A DNA stretch of 64,000 bases. Origin: Arenimonas fontis. Lineage in GTDB: Bacteria > Pseudomonadota > Gammaproteobacteria > Xanthomonadales > Xanthomonadaceae. The notes below the pieces were generated by a model. That model searched no databases. It had not been told where the DNA came from and saw only the letters and a program-made list of their open reading frames with translations. The stretch lies in the NCBI RefSeq assembly GCF_008386465.1, contig NZ_VUOD01000009.1, forward strand, positions 1 through 64,000, written 5' to 3'. Shown one piece after another: positions 61,383 to 64,000 of the stretch (within the stretch, counting starts at the first letter, position 1; every line of letters begins with the position of its first letter). The translations under genes were made by a program, and so were the position numbers.

Positions 61383-62159
61383 TCAACGGCGCAGCCGCCG
61401 GGCGGCCAGGCTGAGGAAGACCACCGTCCAGGCCAGCAGCACCAGCACGTGCCCGACGGCATTGGCGGTGCTGCCCTGCCCGGCCACGCCCAGGGCCAGC
61501 TGCGCCAGGTGCCAGGCCGGCCAGACCACGGCCAGTTTCTGCAGGATGGCCGGGAAGGCGAACAGCGGGATCCACAGGCCCGACAGCACCGCCATCGGCA
61601 GGTAGACCAGGTTCACTACCGCCACCGCCGCCTGGCCGCGCACCAAGGCACCAACGAACAGGCCCAGGGCAGAGAAGGGCAGCGTCCCCAGCAGCAGCGT
61701 TGCCACCAGCAGCAGCCAGCGGCCCAGGCCGAGCTTCACGTTGCCGAAGGCGAAACCCAGGGTCGAGAGCAGCAGCAGCACCGCCAGGGCGAACAGCAGG
61801 CCGGTGGCGATCTTGGCGAAGAAGTAGGCGCCAGGCGGCATCGGCGAGACCCGCTTGAGTTCCAGCCAGCCCTGCTCGCGCTCGATGGCCATGCCGACGC
61901 CGAAGCCGAACAGAGCCGGACCGATCACCCCGAACACACCGAAGGTGGCCAGCAGGTAGGTGGCCTTGTCCAGCGAGCCGTAGGAACCGGGCAGGACGAT
62001 GCCGAACAGGCCGTAGAACACCGCCGGGAACAGCAGGGTCGGCACCGAGAACGCCGGTGTGCGCAGCAGCCGCAGCAATTCGTACCAGGCCTCGCTGAGG
62101 TAGACGCGGGCCAGCGATGGCGCCGGCGCGCCTGCATGGGAATGGACGATGGCGTTCAT
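61383..62159 (-). CDS. ABC-2 type transporter permease
   Basis: The 258-residue protein has six predicted TM helices (YELLRLLRTPAFSVPTLLFP, then TYLLATFGVFGVIGPALFGF and onward). The ABC-2 element EREQGWLELKRVSPMPPGAY is characteristic. It forms the membrane part of the exporter with the ATPase encoded directly upstream, whose stop overlaps its ATG by 4 nt. The substrate is unknown; drug, lipid or antibiotic export are typical for the class. Confidence 0.92.
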   Translation of the reverse strand: MNAIVHSHAGAPAPSLARVYLSEAWYELLRLLRTPAFSVPTLLFPAVFYGLFGIVLPGSYGSLDKATYLLATFGVFGVIGPALFGFGVGMAIEREQGWLELKRVSPMPPGAYFFAKIATGLLFALAVLLLLSTLGFAFGNVKLGLGRWLLLVATLLLGTLPFSALGLFVGALVRGQAAVAVVNLVYLPMAVLSGLWIPLFAFPAILQKLAVVWPAWHLAQLALGVAGQGSTANAVGHVLVLLAWTVVFLSLAARRLRR

Positions 62160-63085
62160 GCGATGGCCTCCTGGCGGACGCCGGCGGCGGCCGGCGCGCG
62201 GGTGAGATCGAGAAAGGCGTCTTCCAGGCTGAGCGCCTGGACCTGCAGCCCGGCCAGCGAGGGATCGGCCGCCAGCCAGCGCCGCAGCAGTTGCTCTGGC
62301 TGGGCGGTGCGTACCTGCAGCCGGCCTTCCATGCGCTGGACGGCGGCGGCCTCGGGCCAGGCGGCAATGACCTCGGGTGAGAGGTGGCTGCGGGCGGTGA
62401 CGCAACTGCCCGCGGCCTGCCGTTTCAGCTGCTCCGGGCTGCCTTCGGCGCGCACGCGGCCGCCGGCCAGCAGGACGATGCGATCGGCCAGCGCGTCGGC
62501 TTCTTCCAGGTAATGCGTGGTCAGCACGATGGCCACGCCCTCGTCGCGCAGGCGGCGGATCACCTGCCAGAAATTGCGTCGGGCCTCGACGTCCAGGCCG
62601 GTGGTGGGTTCATCCACGAACATCAGCGCCGGCCGGCCGCACAGGGCCAGGGCGAACTGCACCCGCCGCTGCTCGCCGCCGGACAGGGCGCCGTAGGGGC
62701 GGCGGGCCAGCGCCGTCAGGCCAGCCAGCTCCAGGCTCTCGGCCACCGGCCGGGGGGCGCCGTAGTAGCTCGAGTGCAGGGCGACGTGCTCGTGCACGCG
62801 CAAGGCATCGGGCAGGCGCGCCTCCTGCAGCATCACGCCGATGTGCCGGCGGATTTCCGGCTGGCGCGGGTCGCCGCCGAACAGGGAAACCCGGCCGGCG
62901 TCGGCACCGACCCGGCCGGTCAGCAGGCCCAGGGCCGTGCTCTTGCCGGCGCCGTTGGGACCGAGCACGGCCAGTACCTCGCCGGGGCGGACCTCCAGGT
63001 CCACGCCGTCCAGGGCGTGCACGGCGCCGTAGCGCTTGCCGGCGCCGCGAAGTGCGGCCAGGGGGCCGGGGGCAGGCTCGTTCAT
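62156..63085 (-). CDS. ABC transporter ATP-binding protein
   Basis: The 309-residue ATPase has Walker A GPNGAGKST, Q-loop MLQEARLP and signature LSGGEQRRVQFALALCGRP. Walker B is LMFVDEPTTGLD and the switch His is in LTTHYLEEAD. A C-terminal extension (about 225-309) is typical of drug and lipid exporters. AAGGAGG lies 6 nt before the ATG. It heads the operon ATPase-permease-kinase-regulator, an arrangement in which the kinase often senses the transported compound or membrane state. Confidence 0.94.
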   Translation of the reverse strand: MNEPAPGPLAALRGAGKRYGAVHALDGVDLEVRPGEVLAVLGPNGAGKSTALGLLTGRVGADAGRVSLFGGDPRQPEIRRHIGVMLQEARLPDALRVHEHVALHSSYYGAPRPVAESLELAGLTALARRPYGALSGGEQRRVQFALALCGRPALMFVDEPTTGLDVEARRNFWQVIRRLRDEGVAIVLTTHYLEEADALADRIVLLAGGRVRAEGSPEQLKRQAAGSCVTARSHLSPEVIAAWPEAAAVQRMEGRLQVRTAQPEQLLRRWLAADPSLAGLQVQALSLEDAFLDLTRAPAAAGVRQEAIA

Positions 63086-63337
63086 GGCGTCCTCCTTTGC
63101 AGATGCGTGGCGCCAGCTTCGGCCGCCGCGGCCGCCGGCTTCAGTGCCCGCCGTCAGCGATGCGACCTGACAGGCGTCACCCCCGGCCGGGCCCGCGACC
63201 GGGCCGGAATTCAAACGACCGGGGGTTACGCCGCCCCGGCCGGGGTGATACCATCCGCGCCAAGTCATTGATTTCAAATGCAGTCCTGGACGCGAGGCTT
63301 CCTCGCGTTTTTCCTTTCGGGGCTGTCGGAGATACCC
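63086..63337 (+). promoter_or_regulatory. Structured leader region of the aminotransferase gene
   Basis: This divergent gap holds a 14-bp inverted repeat with one mismatch (63173-63186 with 63219-63232, GGCGTCACCCCCGG / CCGGGGGTTACGCC) enclosing a smaller stem. A perfect 12-bp palindrome CCCCGGCCGGGG (63234-63245) could pair with the same left arm instead. An intrinsic terminator follows at 63290-63312. Together this looks like a possible attenuator, but GC-rich DNA makes stems easily. No known riboswitch class is recognised. Confidence 0.4.
63290..63312 (+). terminator. Intrinsic terminator ahead of the aminotransferase gene
   Basis: ACGCGAGG and CCTCGCGT form a perfect 8-bp stem with a CTT loop, followed by TTTTCC. 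It ends 25 nt before the ATG at 63338, so it would abort the gene's own transcript unless relieved, or it terminates a short upstream RNA. Confidence 0.75.
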
Positions 63338-64000
63338 ATGAACCTGATCGAGATGCTCGCCCCCCTGCGCGCCCATGCCGGTGCCGTGCGCACCCGCGGC
63401 CTGGACGACGCCAGCCTCACCCGCCTGGCCGGCCGCTTCCCCGAGCTGACAGCTGCCGTGCAGGACGCCGTCGCGCAGTACCAGGCCATCCGCGGCGAAT
63501 TCCCCGAGCTGCTGGACCTGGACGAACAGGCGCAGATCGAGCAGGTGCAGGCAGGCTTCGTGAACTTCTACGCCGGTGACACCGTCAACCCCTACGTCGC
63601 ACTGGCGGCGCGCGGCCCATGGCTGGTCACGCTCAAGGGTGCCGTGCTGCACGACAACGGCGGCTACGGCATGCTCGGCCTGGGCCACAACCCGCCGGCG
63701 GTGCTGGAGGCCATGTCCCGACCGCAGGTGATGGCCAACGTGATGACGCCGAACCTGGCGCAGCTTCGCGTCACCCGCGCCCTGCGCGCTGAGATCGGCC
63801 ACACCCGTGGCGGCTGCCCCTACGAGCGCTTCCTGTGCCTGAACTCGGGCTCGGAAGCGGTGTCCCTGGCCGGCCGCATCGCCGACACCCAGGCCCGCGC
63901 CGCCACCGATGCCGGCGGCCCGCATGCCGGCCGCAAGATCAAGCGCCTGGCGGTGAAGGGGGCCTTCCATGGCCGTACCGAGCTGCCGGCCATGTATTCC
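63338..64000 (+). CDS. Class III PLP-dependent aminotransferase, N-terminal part (cut by window edge)
   Basis: The first 221 codons are present. They start MNLIEMLAPLRAHAG and have an N-terminal extension of about 85 residues. Class III transaminase features follow: NFYAGDTVNPYVALAARGPW, DNGGYGMLGLGHNPP, CLNSGSEAVSLAGR and GAFHGRTELPAMYS. The PLP-lysine lies beyond the window. The amino donor cannot be told; lysine- and ornithine-type relatives are candidates. GGAG 6 nt before the ATG supports this start. An in-frame ATG at 63278 has no ribosome-binding site and would place the terminator inside the gene. Confidence 0.88.
   Translation, partial: MNLIEMLAPLRAHAGAVRTRGLDDASLTRLAGRFPELTAAVQDAVAQYQAIRGEFPELLDLDEQAQIEQVQAGFVNFYAGDTVNPYVALAARGPWLVTLKGAVLHDNGGYGMLGLGHNPPAVLEAMSRPQVMANVMTPNLAQLRVTRALRAEIGHTRGGCPYERFLCLNSGSEAVSLAGRIADTQARAATDAGGPHAGRKIKRLAVKGAFHGRTELPAMYS

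Noticed and set aside
63278-63337. In-frame upstream ATG extending the aminotransferase by 20 residues, or a leader peptide
   Set aside because: It lacks a ribosome-binding site, has no stop codon before the main start and would run through a terminator hairpin; the ATG at 63338 has GGAG at the right distance.

Overview
The window is very GC-rich, densely packed, gammaproteobacterial chromosome. Gene content and order point to the Xanthomonadales/Lysobacterales (Xanthomonas-Lysobacter-Wenzhouxiangella-like), inferred from the ahpC/ahpF/oxyR cluster, a secreted subtilase behind CRP/Clp-type sites, TPR-lolB-ispE, wrbA-DUF2069, a DUF1631 protein and split pnt genes. I see no rRNA, CRISPR array, insertion sequence or prophage; it is mostly core genome with a few accessory cassettes.

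Layout. 0-0.5 kb: the tRNA-Tyr/Gly/Thr-tuf cluster (minus; tuf cut by the window edge). 0.5-7.3 kb: a long minus-strand run, TPR protein-lolB-ispE-tRNA-Gln-prs-rplY-pth-ychF. 7.4-11.1 kb: divergent hemA-prfA-moaB-ppk2. 11.1-17.4 kb: an RND pump (permease then adaptor) behind a LytS/LytTR-type two-component pair, with a 15-bp direct repeat of 21-bp period just upstream of the pump. 17.4-20.9 kb: a TlpA-like lipoprotein, a YihY protein, wrbA, DUF2069 and a one-domain asparaginase. 20.9-24.4 kb: secreted S8 protease, sufT and a small membrane protein. 24.4-29.3 kb: transhydrogenase genes pntB and pntAB, separated from pntAA by four opposite-strand genes (repeat protein, ECF sigma factor, putative anti-sigma factor, DUF3106).

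29.4-36.7 kb: DUF1631 protein, nitroreductase, 5'-3' exonuclease, NUDIX hydrolase, proline iminopeptidase, HNH nuclease and a pseudo-receiver protein. 36.7-41.8 kb: dxs, an OmpA-family lipoprotein, and prmC coupled to a Pycsar-effector-like membrane protein. 41.9-45.3 kb: the peroxide defence unit ahpF/ahpC/oxyR with a near-consensus OxyR operator. 45.3-50 kb: rnk, rubrerythrin, DUF3501, a membrane-anchored protein and a large 7TM/GGDEF protein with a ruined active site. 50-53.8 kb: the overlapping unit glnS-deaminase-rlmM-EF-hand protein. 54-59.6 kb: the classic queA-tgt-yajC-secD-secF operon. 59.6-63.1 kb: an ABC exporter co-encoded with a DesK/LuxR-type two-component system. 63.1-64 kb: a structured leader with an intrinsic terminator ahead of a class III aminotransferase that runs off the end.

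The most interesting items are: the orphan Pycsar-effector-like gene fused translationally to prmC; the ECF cassette splitting the pnt locus; the putative LytTR operator of the efflux pump; paired Clp sites at the protease gene; the OxyR site; the two intercistronic hairpins between ahpC and ahpF; the doubly degenerate GGDEF protein; and the possible attenuator before the aminotransferase. No wholly new multi-gene system is evident; the nearest candidates are the ECF/repeat-protein cassette and the Pycsar-like orphan.
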